Below, in pieces: positions 1 to 6,817 of a DNA stretch of 21,176 nt; the first letter of the stretch is position 1, and each line of letters starts with the position of its first letter. Under the pieces are notes generated by a model that worked only from the letters and a program-made list of their open reading frames with translations, did no database searches and was not told where the DNA came from. A program made the position numbers and the translations under genes. This DNA comes from DATAMF01 sp964472565 (GTDB taxonomy: Bacteria; Chloroflexota; Anaerolineae; Aggregatilineales; Aggregatilineaceae): positions 1 to 21,176 of the forward strand of contig CAYYNB010000104.1 of assembly GCA_964472565.1 (NCBI GenBank), in the 5' to 3' direction.

Positions 1-1
1 G

Positions 2-1045
2 GTGCTGCTGTTGTTGATCGCGGGGGGTGTGGGGCTGGTCCTGCTGCTGGCGGGACGCGACGATAAGGATCAGCGTGTCGCCCAGGTAGATACCGCCGCG
101 CTTACCGAACCCCCGTCCCCCGGCAGCGTGACGGACACGCCGAATCTCGATCTCATCGTGAACGCGCTCATGACGCAAACCGCGCTCGCCTGGACCGATA
201 CGCCGACGCCGACCGCGTCATTCACACCGACATTTACCCCATCACCCACGCCGATCACTCCGACGCCCACCACACCCGCGCCTGCGGTAGTCACGACTCG
301 CCGGGTCGCCTACACCGATAGTCTGGCCCTGTATCTCTGGGATTCCTCGACCAACGCGGTCCAACTGCTGACCAATATCGGGGAAAGTTACGAGCCGGAC
401 ATCTACCAGAATGGGGTGGTATTTGCTTCGGCGCGTAACAGCCGCCGCCTCGATCTTTACCTCTACGATCTGAACAGCGGCACACAGCGCCAGATTACCA
501 CCGACGGCGCGCAAGATCGCCACCCGTCGTTCAGCCCCGATGGACGCCAGATCGCATTTGCCTCGGATCGCACCGGGAACTGGGACATTTATATTGTAAA
601 CAGCGACGGCAGCGGCGAGTACCAACTGACGAATACGGCCTATAACGAATACGCCCCCACCTGGAGTCCCGATGGGCGGCGGCTGGCGTATCAGGCCAAC
701 GGGGTCGGCAAGTACGAAATTTATGTGTATGACTTCGCCACCGGTGCCGCCAATCCGCTCACCTCAACGCCGGTGGATGTGGTCGGGGCGCTGTGGTCGC
801 CCGGCGGCGACTGGATCGCCTGTTATACGAATGTCGATGTGCCCGATGTCGTCACGGTGGATGCCGCTACCGGGGAATGGCACGAATGGCAGCGCGGCAT
901 TCCCGGCGATTGGTGGGACGCGAATACCGTCCTGTTTCACCGCATTGTGGACGGCAGCACCTACGTCCTGTTTACGCTGGATGTGCTGACCGGGCAGGAA
1001 ACCGAACTGCTTCAGAACGGCTCGTGGGGGGCCGTGTATCCCTGA
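2..1045 (+). CDS. PD40/TolB-like propeller protein, 3' part (probable Ser/Thr kinase ectodomain)
   Basis: The reading frame is open at the left edge, so this is the C-terminal part of a longer protein; the GTG at base 2 is not taken as a start. The visible part begins with a hydrophobic membrane segment (about residues 1-18). A long Pro/Thr-rich linker follows (about 63-95), then WD40-like PD40 repeats with the typical 'SPDGRQIAFASDR' and 'GNWDIYIVNSDGSGEYQLT' signatures. PD40 propellers are extracytoplasmic interaction or sensor modules. The order membrane helix, low-complexity linker, propeller is the same as in the C-terminal half of the kinase at 9237-11192, so I infer a transmembrane Ser/Thr kinase whose catalytic domain lies left of the window. 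A membrane-anchored propeller without a kinase is the alternative. Propeller identity is well supported, kinase identity is not. Confidence 0.75.
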   Translation: MLLLLIAGGVGLVLLLAGRDDKDQRVAQVDTAALTEPPSPGSVTDTPNLDLIVNALMTQTALAWTDTPTPTASFTPTFTPSPTPITPTPTTPAPAVVTTRRVAYTDSLALYLWDSSTNAVQLLTNIGESYEPDIYQNGVVFASARNSRRLDLYLYDLNSGTQRQITTDGAQDRHPSFSPDGRQIAFASDRTGNWDIYIVNSDGSGEYQLTNTAYNEYAPTWSPDGRRLAYQANGVGKYEIYVYDFATGAANPLTSTPVDVVGALWSPGGDWIACYTNVDVPDVVTVDAATGEWHEWQRGIPGDWWDANTVLFHRIVDGSTYVLFTLDVLTGQETELLQNGSWGAVYP

Positions 1046-1076
1046 TTTTGATCTCGTCAGGCGGCGGTGATTCCGC

Positions 1077-1082
1077 TACAAT
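1077..1082 (+). promoter_or_regulatory. possible -10 element for argS
   Basis: TACAAT followed by G, about 33 bases before the chosen argS start. No convincing -35 box at 16-18 bases upstream. The same TAYAATG form recurs before other genes here (15189, 6796, 6727, 17618). Confidence 0.3.
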
Positions 1083-1114
1083 GACGCGATATTTTCTGTT
1101 GAGGAGTGTGTGTT

Positions 1115-2830
1115 GTGGAACTGCTTCCTGTCCAGCTTACTGCCGCGCTGCGTTCGGCGCTTCAATCGGCGCAAGCCGCCGGAGATTTACCCGCGTTTGA
1201 CCTGCCCGCCACGCTGCCGATCACGCGCAGCCCCAAGCCCGACATGGGCGATTACGCGAGTCCTGCGGCGATGCAGCTCGCCAAACCCGCGCGGATGAAA
1301 CCGCTCGATGTCGCGCAGATCATCGCGCGCCATATGCCGCCGCTCGATTTTGTGGCCTCGGTGGAAGTCGCGCCGCCGGGCTTTTTGAATATTCGCCTCT
1401 CCAATGACTGGCTGTTGGCGCAGGTGGATGCCCTGATCGCGGCGGGGGATGATGTCTTCGCCATGAACATCGGCGCGGGGAAAACCGCTCAGGTTGAATG
1501 TGTGAGCGCCAACCCCACCGGACCGATTCACATGGGCCGTACACGCGGCGGCGTGATCGGCAGCACGATGGCGAATGTGCTGGACGCGCTCGGCTACCAG
1601 GTCACGATGGAATATTATTTCAACAACGCCGGACGCCAGATGGAACTGTTGGGGCGCACGCTGCAAGCGCGTTATCTGACCGAAATCGGGATTACGACGC
1701 CGCTGCCCGAAGAAGGCTACAAGGGCACATATCTGATCCAGATCGCGCAGAATCTCAAGCAGCAGCACGGCGACTCCCTCAAAGATGACCCCTGGCAGCG
1801 CTTCAAATCTGAAGCCGAAGCGGTGATCTTCGAGTGGATCAAGGCCAGCCTCGGCAAAATCGCCATTCATTTTGATGTCTTCTTCAACGAAAACAGCACC
1901 TATGAAGATGGCAGCGTGTGGCGCGTGCTGGAAGAACTCGACAAGCGCGGGCACATTTACCGCGCCGTCTCGCGTGAAGGGGCCAGCGATGAAGAGCGCG
2001 CCAAAGCGCCTGCCGACGCCCAGCCCGCGACGTGGTTCCGCTCAACCACCTTTGGCGATGAAGAAGATCGCGTGGTGGTGAAGGCCAGCGGCGAGCCAAC
2101 CTATGTGCTGCCCGACATCGCCTACCACATCAACAAGATCGAGCGCGGTTTCGCCTACATGATCAACGTGCTGGGCACAGATCACATCATCGAAGCGCAG
2201 ACCGTGAATCGCGGTCTTCAGGCGCTCGGCTATGATCCCGAACCGATCCATGTGCTGCTGCACCAGTTTATTCTGATCGTCAACCATGAGACGGGCGAAG
2301 TCGTGCGCGGCAGCACGCGCAAAGGCGATATTGTCGAAGTTGAAGAACTGTTGAACGATGTCGGCCCAGACGTGATCCGCTATTTCATTCTGGCCCGCAG
2401 TCCCAACAGCCACCTTGAATTTGATCTGGACCTGGCCCGCAAGCAGTCCAACGAAAACCCGGTCTACTACATCCAGAACGCCCATGTGCGCTGCGCAGGG
2501 ATTGGTCGTCAGGCTGCTGAGCGCGGCGTCACCGACGAGGGCGCGAATCTGGCCCTGCTCGGTGATCGGGAACGCGCCTTCCTGCGTAAGATGCTGGAAA
2601 TGCCCGAAGTGATGGTCGATACCTATAAAGAACTCGGCCCGCACAAAATCGCGTTTTATGCGCTCGAACTGGCGCGCCTGTTCCATCCCATGTACGATGA
2701 GGTGCGCGTGCTGCACAGCGAGGTGCCCGACGATGTAGCGAAAGCCCGCCTACGTTTGTACCGGGCCGCCCAGGTGGTCTTTAAGCGCCTGCTGTGGCTG
2801 ATGGGCATGACTGCACCGGAAGTGATGTAA
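1115..2830 (+). CDS. argS: arginyl-tRNA synthetase
   Basis: Class I aminoacyl-tRNA synthetase that charges tRNA-Arg with arginine in the cytoplasm; about 571 residues, the usual length. Visible features: an N-terminal Add-1-like region with 'PKPDMGDYASPAA'; the HIGH-type signature as 'SANPTGPIHMGRTRGG'; the catalytic core with 'LGTDHIIEAQ'; a KMSKS-loop region around 'VVRGSTRKGDIVEVEELL'; and a C-terminal DALR anticodon-binding domain beginning near 'NPVYYIQNAHVRCAGIGRQ'. The frame could open at GTG 1106. I prefer GTG 1115 because GAGGAG at 1101-1106 is then a well-placed ribosome site (8-base spacer), and the protein starts VELLPVQL as expected for the family. The upstream gene ends 69 bases away and dcd follows after 71 bases, so argS and dcd may share a transcript. 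Confidence 0.96.
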   Translation: MELLPVQLTAALRSALQSAQAAGDLPAFDLPATLPITRSPKPDMGDYASPAAMQLAKPARMKPLDVAQIIARHMPPLDFVASVEVAPPGFLNIRLSNDWLLAQVDALIAAGDDVFAMNIGAGKTAQVECVSANPTGPIHMGRTRGGVIGSTMANVLDALGYQVTMEYYFNNAGRQMELLGRTLQARYLTEIGITTPLPEEGYKGTYLIQIAQNLKQQHGDSLKDDPWQRFKSEAEAVIFEWIKASLGKIAIHFDVFFNENSTYEDGSVWRVLEELDKRGHIYRAVSREGASDEERAKAPADAQPATWFRSTTFGDEEDRVVVKASGEPTYVLPDIAYHINKIERGFAYMINVLGTDHIIEAQTVNRGLQALGYDPEPIHVLLHQFILIVNHETGEVVRGSTRKGDIVEVEELLNDVGPDVIRYFILARSPNSHLEFDLDLARKQSNENPVYYIQNAHVRCAGIGRQAAERGVTDEGANLALLGDRERAFLRKMLEMPEVMVDTYKELGPHKIAFYALELARLFHPMYDEVRVLHSEVPDDVAKARLRLYRAAQVVFKRLLWLMGMTAPEVM

Positions 2831-2851
2831 TTCATTTCACCATTTTTCGTC

Positions 2852-2871
2852 GTAGGGGCAATTGCCCCTAC
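2852..2871. repeat. 20-bp perfect palindrome between argS and dcd
   Basis: GTAGGGGCAATTGCCCCTAC reads identically on both strands. It could form a loopless or tight hairpin, but no T-run follows, so it is a weak terminator candidate. The arm motif GGGGC-A/G-AT recurs in the hairpin at 16439-16464, suggesting members of a dispersed palindromic intergenic repeat family. Confidence 0.6.
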
Positions 2872-2889
2872 CGAATCATCCTATTAATC

Positions 2890-2895
2890 GGAGGA
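2890..2895 (+). promoter_or_regulatory. ribosome binding site deciding the dcd start
   Basis: GGAGGA with a 6-base spacer before ATG 2902. The open frame extends back to 2794, overlapping argS, but that upstream stretch has no family similarity. The family N-terminus (GLKPDHWIRKMALEH) begins at 2902. Confidence 0.75.
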
Positions 2896-2901
2896 GCCGA
2901 C

Positions 2902-4590
2902 ATGGGACTGAAACCCGATCACTGGATTCGCAAAATGGCCCTGGAACACCACATGATCGAGCCGTTTGTGGATTCACAGGTGCGCAATGGTGTGATCTCG
3001 TATGGTGTATCCTCGTATGGCTACGATATTCGCGTAGCCGACGAGTTTAAAATCTTCACCAATGTATTTAACAGCGTGGTCGATCCGAAAGACTTTGATC
3101 CGAAGTCGATGGTTGATTTCAAAGGCGATGTGTGTATCATCCCACCGAACTCGTTTGTGCTGGCCCGCACTATCGAATATTTCCGCATCCCCCGCCAGGT
3201 CTTGACGGTATGTCTCGGCAAAAGCTCGTATGCGCGCTGTTTCCGAGGCGATACGCGGGTCGCCCTGGTTGATGGTTCAGCTCCCACGCTGGAAGAAATG
3301 GCCCGCCGTGCCGATGATGGCGAGATGTTCTGGGGCTATAGTCTGGGGCAGCATGGGCGGATTATTGTCACCGTGTTGGAAGCTCCTCGTTATATTGGCC
3401 GTGACTCCCTGCTCGAAATCATCCTGGATAACGGTTCTGTGATCAACTGCACACCTGATCATGAATTCATCACCCGTGATGGACGCTTGATGATGGCCGA
3501 TCAGTTGCGCCCGAACGATTCCTTGATGCCGCTCTATCGCCAGGTTGCGCGCGGGTACGAGATGGTTTACCAGCCGATCAACAGCCATTTTTACCCGACG
3601 CATCGCCTGGCGGACGAATGGAATGTCCGCAATGGGTTATATATGGATGAAGCGAATACCCATCGGCATCATGTGGACCATGATCGCCGGAATAATAATC
3701 CCTGGAATTTGGTGCGTATGGATGCAATTGAGCATATCAAACACCATAATCAGGAAACGTTTGGCGAAGAGTTTGATCCTGATGAGCACAGCCAATCGAT
3801 CAAAGAAGCCCTGGAACGCCTGGCACAAGACCCTGAATGGCGGGAACACTTTGCTCAGGCACAAAGTGAGCGTGCATTGAAGTTCTGGCATGATGATATG
3901 TATGCGGAAGTTCGAGAGAAATGGGTTCAGCAGCATTTGGACAGTTGGACAGAAGAACGGCGCGCGAAACAAAGCGAAGTTTTGAAACAGTATTTTAGCG
4001 ATCCGGCCAATCGAGAGGCACACGGCGAAATCATCAAATCGATCTGGGCGAAAGATGATGGCTCACGACGAGAAAAACAGCGAGAAATAGCTCGTAAGCT
4101 AAAGATTCGTGAAGAAATTACTGCTGATGTTGTTCGCGCCGCACTGGACGAAACCGGATCAATTCGTGGTGCCGCTCGCTTATTGGAATGTGACCGTGCC
4201 GTTTTCCGGCGTTTTCCAGATGTGGTCGCGGCATTCAAGGGGACACGTACAAAATATCGCAACCATAAAGTCGCTTCCATTCGCTCTCTCCCCGGCGATC
4301 ATGATGTGTACTGTTTGACAGTGCCTGAAGCGGGTAATTTTGCACTCGACGCCGGGGTTTTTGTTCGCAACTGCGGACTGATCGGCAAAGTAACGCCCTT
4401 CGAACCGGAATGGCAGGCCTACGTCACGCTTGAAATCACCAACACCACACCGCTGCCCGCCAAAGTGTATGCCAACGAAGGCATTGCCCAGGTGTTGTTC
4501 TTTGAGGCGGACGAAGAATGTGAAATTTCCTACGCCGATAAAAAGGGCAAATATCAGAACCAGCAGACGATTGTGCTGCCCAAGATTTAA
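2902..4590 (+). CDS. dcd: dCTP deaminase with in-frame intein
   Basis: The host enzyme deaminates dCTP to dUTP, feeding dTTP synthesis. The 562-residue precursor comprises an N-extein of 112 residues (2902-3237), an intein of 378 residues (3238-4371) and a C-extein of 72 residues (4372-4590). Joined, the exteins give a 184-residue protein of normal Dcd length. It closely follows the family: 'SYGVSSYGYDIR', 'CIIPPNSFVLARTIEYFRIP', 'CLGKSSYAR|CGLI', 'PFEPEWQAYVTLEITNTT'. Ser108, Ser109 and Arg112 correspond to the substrate-binding SS-x-AR motif, and Glu133 to the catalytic Glu (Glu138 in E. coli Dcd). The insertion splits the SSYAR|C motif, so the enzyme should be inactive until splicing occurs. 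A hairpin terminator follows 8 bases after the stop. Family identity is very secure; splicing itself is inferred. Confidence 0.96.
   Translation: MGLKPDHWIRKMALEHHMIEPFVDSQVRNGVISYGVSSYGYDIRVADEFKIFTNVFNSVVDPKDFDPKSMVDFKGDVCIIPPNSFVLARTIEYFRIPRQVLTVCLGKSSYARCFRGDTRVALVDGSAPTLEEMARRADDGEMFWGYSLGQHGRIIVTVLEAPRYIGRDSLLEIILDNGSVINCTPDHEFITRDGRLMMADQLRPNDSLMPLYRQVARGYEMVYQPINSHFYPTHRLADEWNVRNGLYMDEANTHRHHVDHDRRNNNPWNLVRMDAIEHIKHHNQETFGEEFDPDEHSQSIKEALERLAQDPEWREHFAQAQSERALKFWHDDMYAEVREKWVQQHLDSWTEERRAKQSEVLKQYFSDPANREAHGEIIKSIWAKDDGSRREKQREIARKLKIREEITADVVRAALDETGSIRGAARLLECDRAVFRRFPDVVAAFKGTRTKYRNHKVASIRSLPGDHDVYCLTVPEAGNFALDAGVFVRNCGLIGKVTPFEPEWQAYVTLEITNTTPLPAKVYANEGIAQVLFFEADEECEISYADKKGKYQNQQTIVLPKI
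3238..4371 (+). mobile_element. intein in Dcd: Hint splicing domain plus HNH homing endonuclease
   Basis: 378 residues, continuous frame, with no counterpart in other Dcd proteins. Block A: Cys1 in 'CFRGDTRVALVDGS'. Block B: Thr72 and His75 in 'INCTPDHEF'. Block F: 'DVYCLTVPEAGNFALDAG', with Cys359 where Asp is most common. Block G: 'GVFVRN', then Cys+1 of the C-extein; the terminal residue is Asn378 and the penultimate is Arg377, not His. Inserted endonuclease: HNH motif at about 142-170 ('HHVDHDRRNNNPWNL' then EH-x3-H). A long charged helical stretch follows (about 185-290), then a helix-turn-helix-like segment at about 293-335 ('GSIRGAARLLECDRAVFRRF'). The ends of the element are defined by exact rejoining of SSYAR with CGLI. 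I see Cys1, TxxH and terminal Asn, so I call it a full-length class 1 type intein with a probably intact endonuclease. Confidence 0.93.
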
Positions 4591-4598
4591 CACGTCTA

Positions 4599-4627
4599 AC
4601 AGGGACAACGTAAACGGTTGTCCCTGT
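4599..4627 (+). terminator. hairpin terminator after dcd
   Basis: An 11-bp perfect stem (ACAGGGACAAC / GTTGTCCCTGT) with a 7-base loop, followed by GATTTT. It lies 8 bases past the dcd stop and separates the argS-dcd block from the M50 gene. Confidence 0.8.
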
Positions 4628-4674
4628 GATTTTAAACCAAATCCCTTTCCGATCATGAGTGTTTGCTAAATACG

Positions 4675-4680
4675 TATAAT
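4675..4680 (+). promoter_or_regulatory. possible -10 element for the M50 protease gene
   Basis: TATAAT, just after the dcd terminator and 57 bases before the ATG. A matching -35 is not evident. A second weaker candidate (TATATT) lies at 4700-4705. Confidence 0.3.
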
Positions 4681-4737
4681 CAGCTACATCACAAAATGCT
4701 ATATTCGTTATGTGCGAACTGAGCGATTGGGATTGTT

Positions 4738-5973
4738 ATGAGTCTATCCGAATCCTTTTCCGACCTGACCGGCAAGACACCCCTTTCGGGGGTGCCGCTG
4801 GCTGAACATGTACTCCAACCCCCGCCCACTGATCCGGCGCTGATCCAACTGCGCGAATCGCTGGCAGGGATTATGAACACGGCGGGCGAACAGCAGGGCG
4901 AACAACCGCGTGTGGGCCGCGTGTATATTTTTCGCGGCGAACTGCTGATCGACCCGAAAGACGCCTATCCACTGCTGACCGAGCGCTTTCGAGAGTTGGG
5001 GTATACCCCCATGCTCCAGCGCGAAGACGATGAAGAAGTGATCGTCGCCATCGAAGGCGCAATTCCGCAGCGCCGCTTTAAATCGCGCTGGTGGCTGCAC
5101 CTCGGCCTGCTGCTCGTGACGCTGGTCACGACAACGGTGATGGGCGCGGCCCTGAACGGCATCGACGCCAACATCGTCACCACTGCCGCCCGTGCGCGGG
5201 ACTGGACCACGCTCCGCCCCATTCTGGAAGATGCGCTACCGTTTTCGCTGACACTGCTGTTGATTCTGGGCGTACACGAGATGGGCCATTATGTCGCGGC
5301 GCGGCTGCACGGCATGAAAGTCACCCTGCCGTTTTTTATCCCGCTGCCCGTATCAGGATCGCTGGGCACAATGGGCGCGGTGATCTTCATCAAGAGTCCG
5401 CTGATGAACCGCCGCGCGCTGTTTGATGTCGGGCTGGCGGGACCCATCGCCGGGCTGATCGTCGCTCTGCCGCTCTATCTGATTGGGCTGCACGCCGAGC
5501 CGACCATTGGCCGCCCGCTGAGCTGGATGGATGCGGGCATCTGGCGCGTGGCGAATCCGCCGCTGCTCGACTGGCTGGCGCGGCTGGTGACAGATACCAA
5601 TAACCTGGATCGGATGGTCTTTTTCGGCCACCCGATGGCCTTAGCCGCGTGGTTCGGCGTGCTGCTCACCGCCCTGAATCTGCTGCCGCTGGGCCAGTTC
5701 GACGGCGGGCATGTGTCCTATGCCCTGTTTGGCCGCCGCGCGTGGCCCATTGCGCTGATCACCTTCTGGATTCTGCTGGGCATGGGGTTGTTAGGCGCGT
5801 GGTTTGCATGGCTGGTCTGGGCTATCATGGGCCTTTTCACCGGACTGAAACACCCGCCGCCCTTCGATGATCTGTCGCCGCTGGGCTGGAAGCGGCAGGT
5901 GATCGGGCTGGCGACCATTGCCCTCTTCTTTCTGATCATCGTCCCGGTGCCCTTTTATGGCCGCACCCTCTAG
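4738..5973 (+). CDS. M50-family intramembrane metalloprotease, EGY/site-2-protease-like
   Basis: Predicted zinc protease embedded in the membrane, 411 residues. The N-terminal ~110 residues are soluble and include 'VYIFRGELLIDPKDAYPLLTERF', resembling the accessory domain in front of plant EGY and cyanobacterial site-2 protease homologues. A first membrane helix lies at about 118-142. The catalytic HExxH is H180-E181-M-G-H184, followed by a 'GSLGTMGAVIFIKSP' loop and 'DVGLAGPIAG'. The third zinc ligand motif is 'NLLPLGQFDGGH' with Asp322. Further hydrophobic helices run to the C-terminus. Proteases of this type cleave membrane-bound substrates such as anti-sigma factors; no partner or substrate is visible nearby. 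The ATG at 4738 has no strong ribosome site. The stop overlaps that of the convergent deacetylase gene (5970-5973). Confidence 0.9.
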   Translation: MSLSESFSDLTGKTPLSGVPLAEHVLQPPPTDPALIQLRESLAGIMNTAGEQQGEQPRVGRVYIFRGELLIDPKDAYPLLTERFRELGYTPMLQREDDEEVIVAIEGAIPQRRFKSRWWLHLGLLLVTLVTTTVMGAALNGIDANIVTTAARARDWTTLRPILEDALPFSLTLLLILGVHEMGHYVAARLHGMKVTLPFFIPLPVSGSLGTMGAVIFIKSPLMNRRALFDVGLAGPIAGLIVALPLYLIGLHAEPTIGRPLSWMDAGIWRVANPPLLDWLARLVTDTNNLDRMVFFGHPMALAAWFGVLLTALNLLPLGQFDGGHVSYALFGRRAWPIALITFWILLGMGLLGAWFAWLVWAIMGLFTGLKHPPPFDDLSPLGWKRQVIGLATIALFFLIIVPVPFYGRTL

Positions 5974-6704
5974 ACCGCCGCTTTGAACACAATCCCCTTA
6001 TCTAACAGGCGTTGGATAAGGGGCACAAAATAGGCAGTGGTGTCGGGGTGATCGTGAACCAGAATGATCTCATCTGAGCCGGGGGTATTGAGGCCGCGCA
6101 TCGCATCCGGGACATTTTCTTCCAGCCGCGCCCAAACCCCATCCAGGCCGTTGACATTGAATTCGGGCTGCGGGTTGTTGATGGTCCAGTCCATGCAGTC
6201 GTAAGTCCACAGCCAGTCGGCATCAGCCAGCAGACTCTGATACCCGGCGTAGGTGATACCGTCGAAAGCGGGCTGGGTGTAACCCTCCGCGCGCAAAAAG
6301 GCCTGAACCGCTTCCTTGCGTTCGAGCGCCGCGTCTGTATAACGAAACACAAAATCGGGGTCGGGCGCGCCCTTGTCGCCATAGGGAAAACGGAAATATT
6401 TGGCGGGCCGCTCGATCCCTGCCCGCTGGTAGATCGTGTCAATCAACCTGTCGGTGCGGCGGATTTCGTCATAAATGGCGTCGAGTTCCAGCGTGGAACA
6501 GCGCGGGTGAGTATAGGTGTGATTGCCGATCACGCCGCCCCTGGTGCTGGCATACACCAGCAGATCAGGCCGCTGGTCGATGAACTCGCCCACACAAAAC
6601 CACACAACCGGAATCTGGTTATCGGCCAGAAAATCAATCTTCTGCCGCATATCGACGGAAGGGGCATCGTCGATGGTGAGATAAGCTGCTTTGGGAATCG
6701 TCAT
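5970..6704 (-). CDS. polysaccharide deacetylase (NodB-type) family protein
   Basis: 244 residues, carbohydrate esterase family 4 fold, which removes acetyl groups from N-acetylated glycans such as peptidoglycan or chitin oligomers. The metal and catalytic motifs are visible: 'YLTIDDAPS' (motif 1, paired Asp at 12-13), 'GNHTYTHP' (H-T-x-T-H metal ligands) and 'RFPYGDKGA' (motif 3). A late 'IILVHDHPDTTAYFVPLIQRLL' gives the terminal His motif. There is no signal peptide or membrane helix, so a cytoplasmic location or unusual export is implied, and the substrate is unknown. The frame could open at 6728. I chose ATG 6704 because GAGGAG on the minus strand (complement of 6713-6718) is well placed and a TATAAT box covers the longer start. 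It is divergent from the histidine kinase. Confidence 0.87.
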   Translation of the reverse strand: MTIPKAAYLTIDDAPSVDMRQKIDFLADNQIPVVWFCVGEFIDQRPDLLVYASTRGGVIGNHTYTHPRCSTLELDAIYDEIRRTDRLIDTIYQRAGIERPAKYFRFPYGDKGAPDPDFVFRYTDAALERKEAVQAFLRAEGYTQPAFDGITYAGYQSLLADADWLWTYDCMDWTINNPQPEFNVNGLDGVWARLEENVPDAMRGLNTPGSDEIILVHDHPDTTAYFVPLIQRLLDKGIVFKAAV

Positions 6705-6726
6705 ACCGGAGTCTCCTCTGGATGTC

Positions 6727-6732
6727 ATTATA
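6727..6732 (-). promoter_or_regulatory. probable -10 element for the deacetylase gene
   Basis: TATAATG on the minus strand, 23 bases before ATG 6704 and 8 bases before the ribosome site. No clear -35. Confidence 0.4.
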
Positions 6733-6795
6733 ACTCGGCGATTGAATTTACCCCTGAATCACCGCCGCCGCATTTTCGCGATAGTAAGAACAGCA

Positions 6796-6801
6796 TATAA
6801 T
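6796..6801 (+). promoter_or_regulatory. probable -10 element for the histidine kinase gene
   Basis: TATAATG 17 bases before ATG 6818. Transcription would begin near 6808, leaving a leader of about ten bases if that ATG is used. No clear -35. Confidence 0.4.
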
Positions 6802-6817
6802 GAATTAAACTTGCGTC

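Noticed and set aside
1187..1954. Open frame of 255 codons on the minus strand
   Set aside because: Antisense shadow inside argS.
2794..2901. Upstream extension of dcd overlapping argS
   Set aside because: No family similarity before MGLKPDHW, and the GGAGGA ribosome site fits ATG 2902. The extension also runs through the palindrome.
3238..4371. Group I or II intron in dcd
   Set aside because: The frame is open through the whole element and the protein ends match intein blocks A, B, F and G, so splicing is at the protein level.
3238..4371. Class 3 intein
   Set aside because: Class 3 lacks Cys1 and has a Thr in block G. Here Cys1 is present and the block G residue before Arg-Asn is Val, so only the block F Cys is shared.
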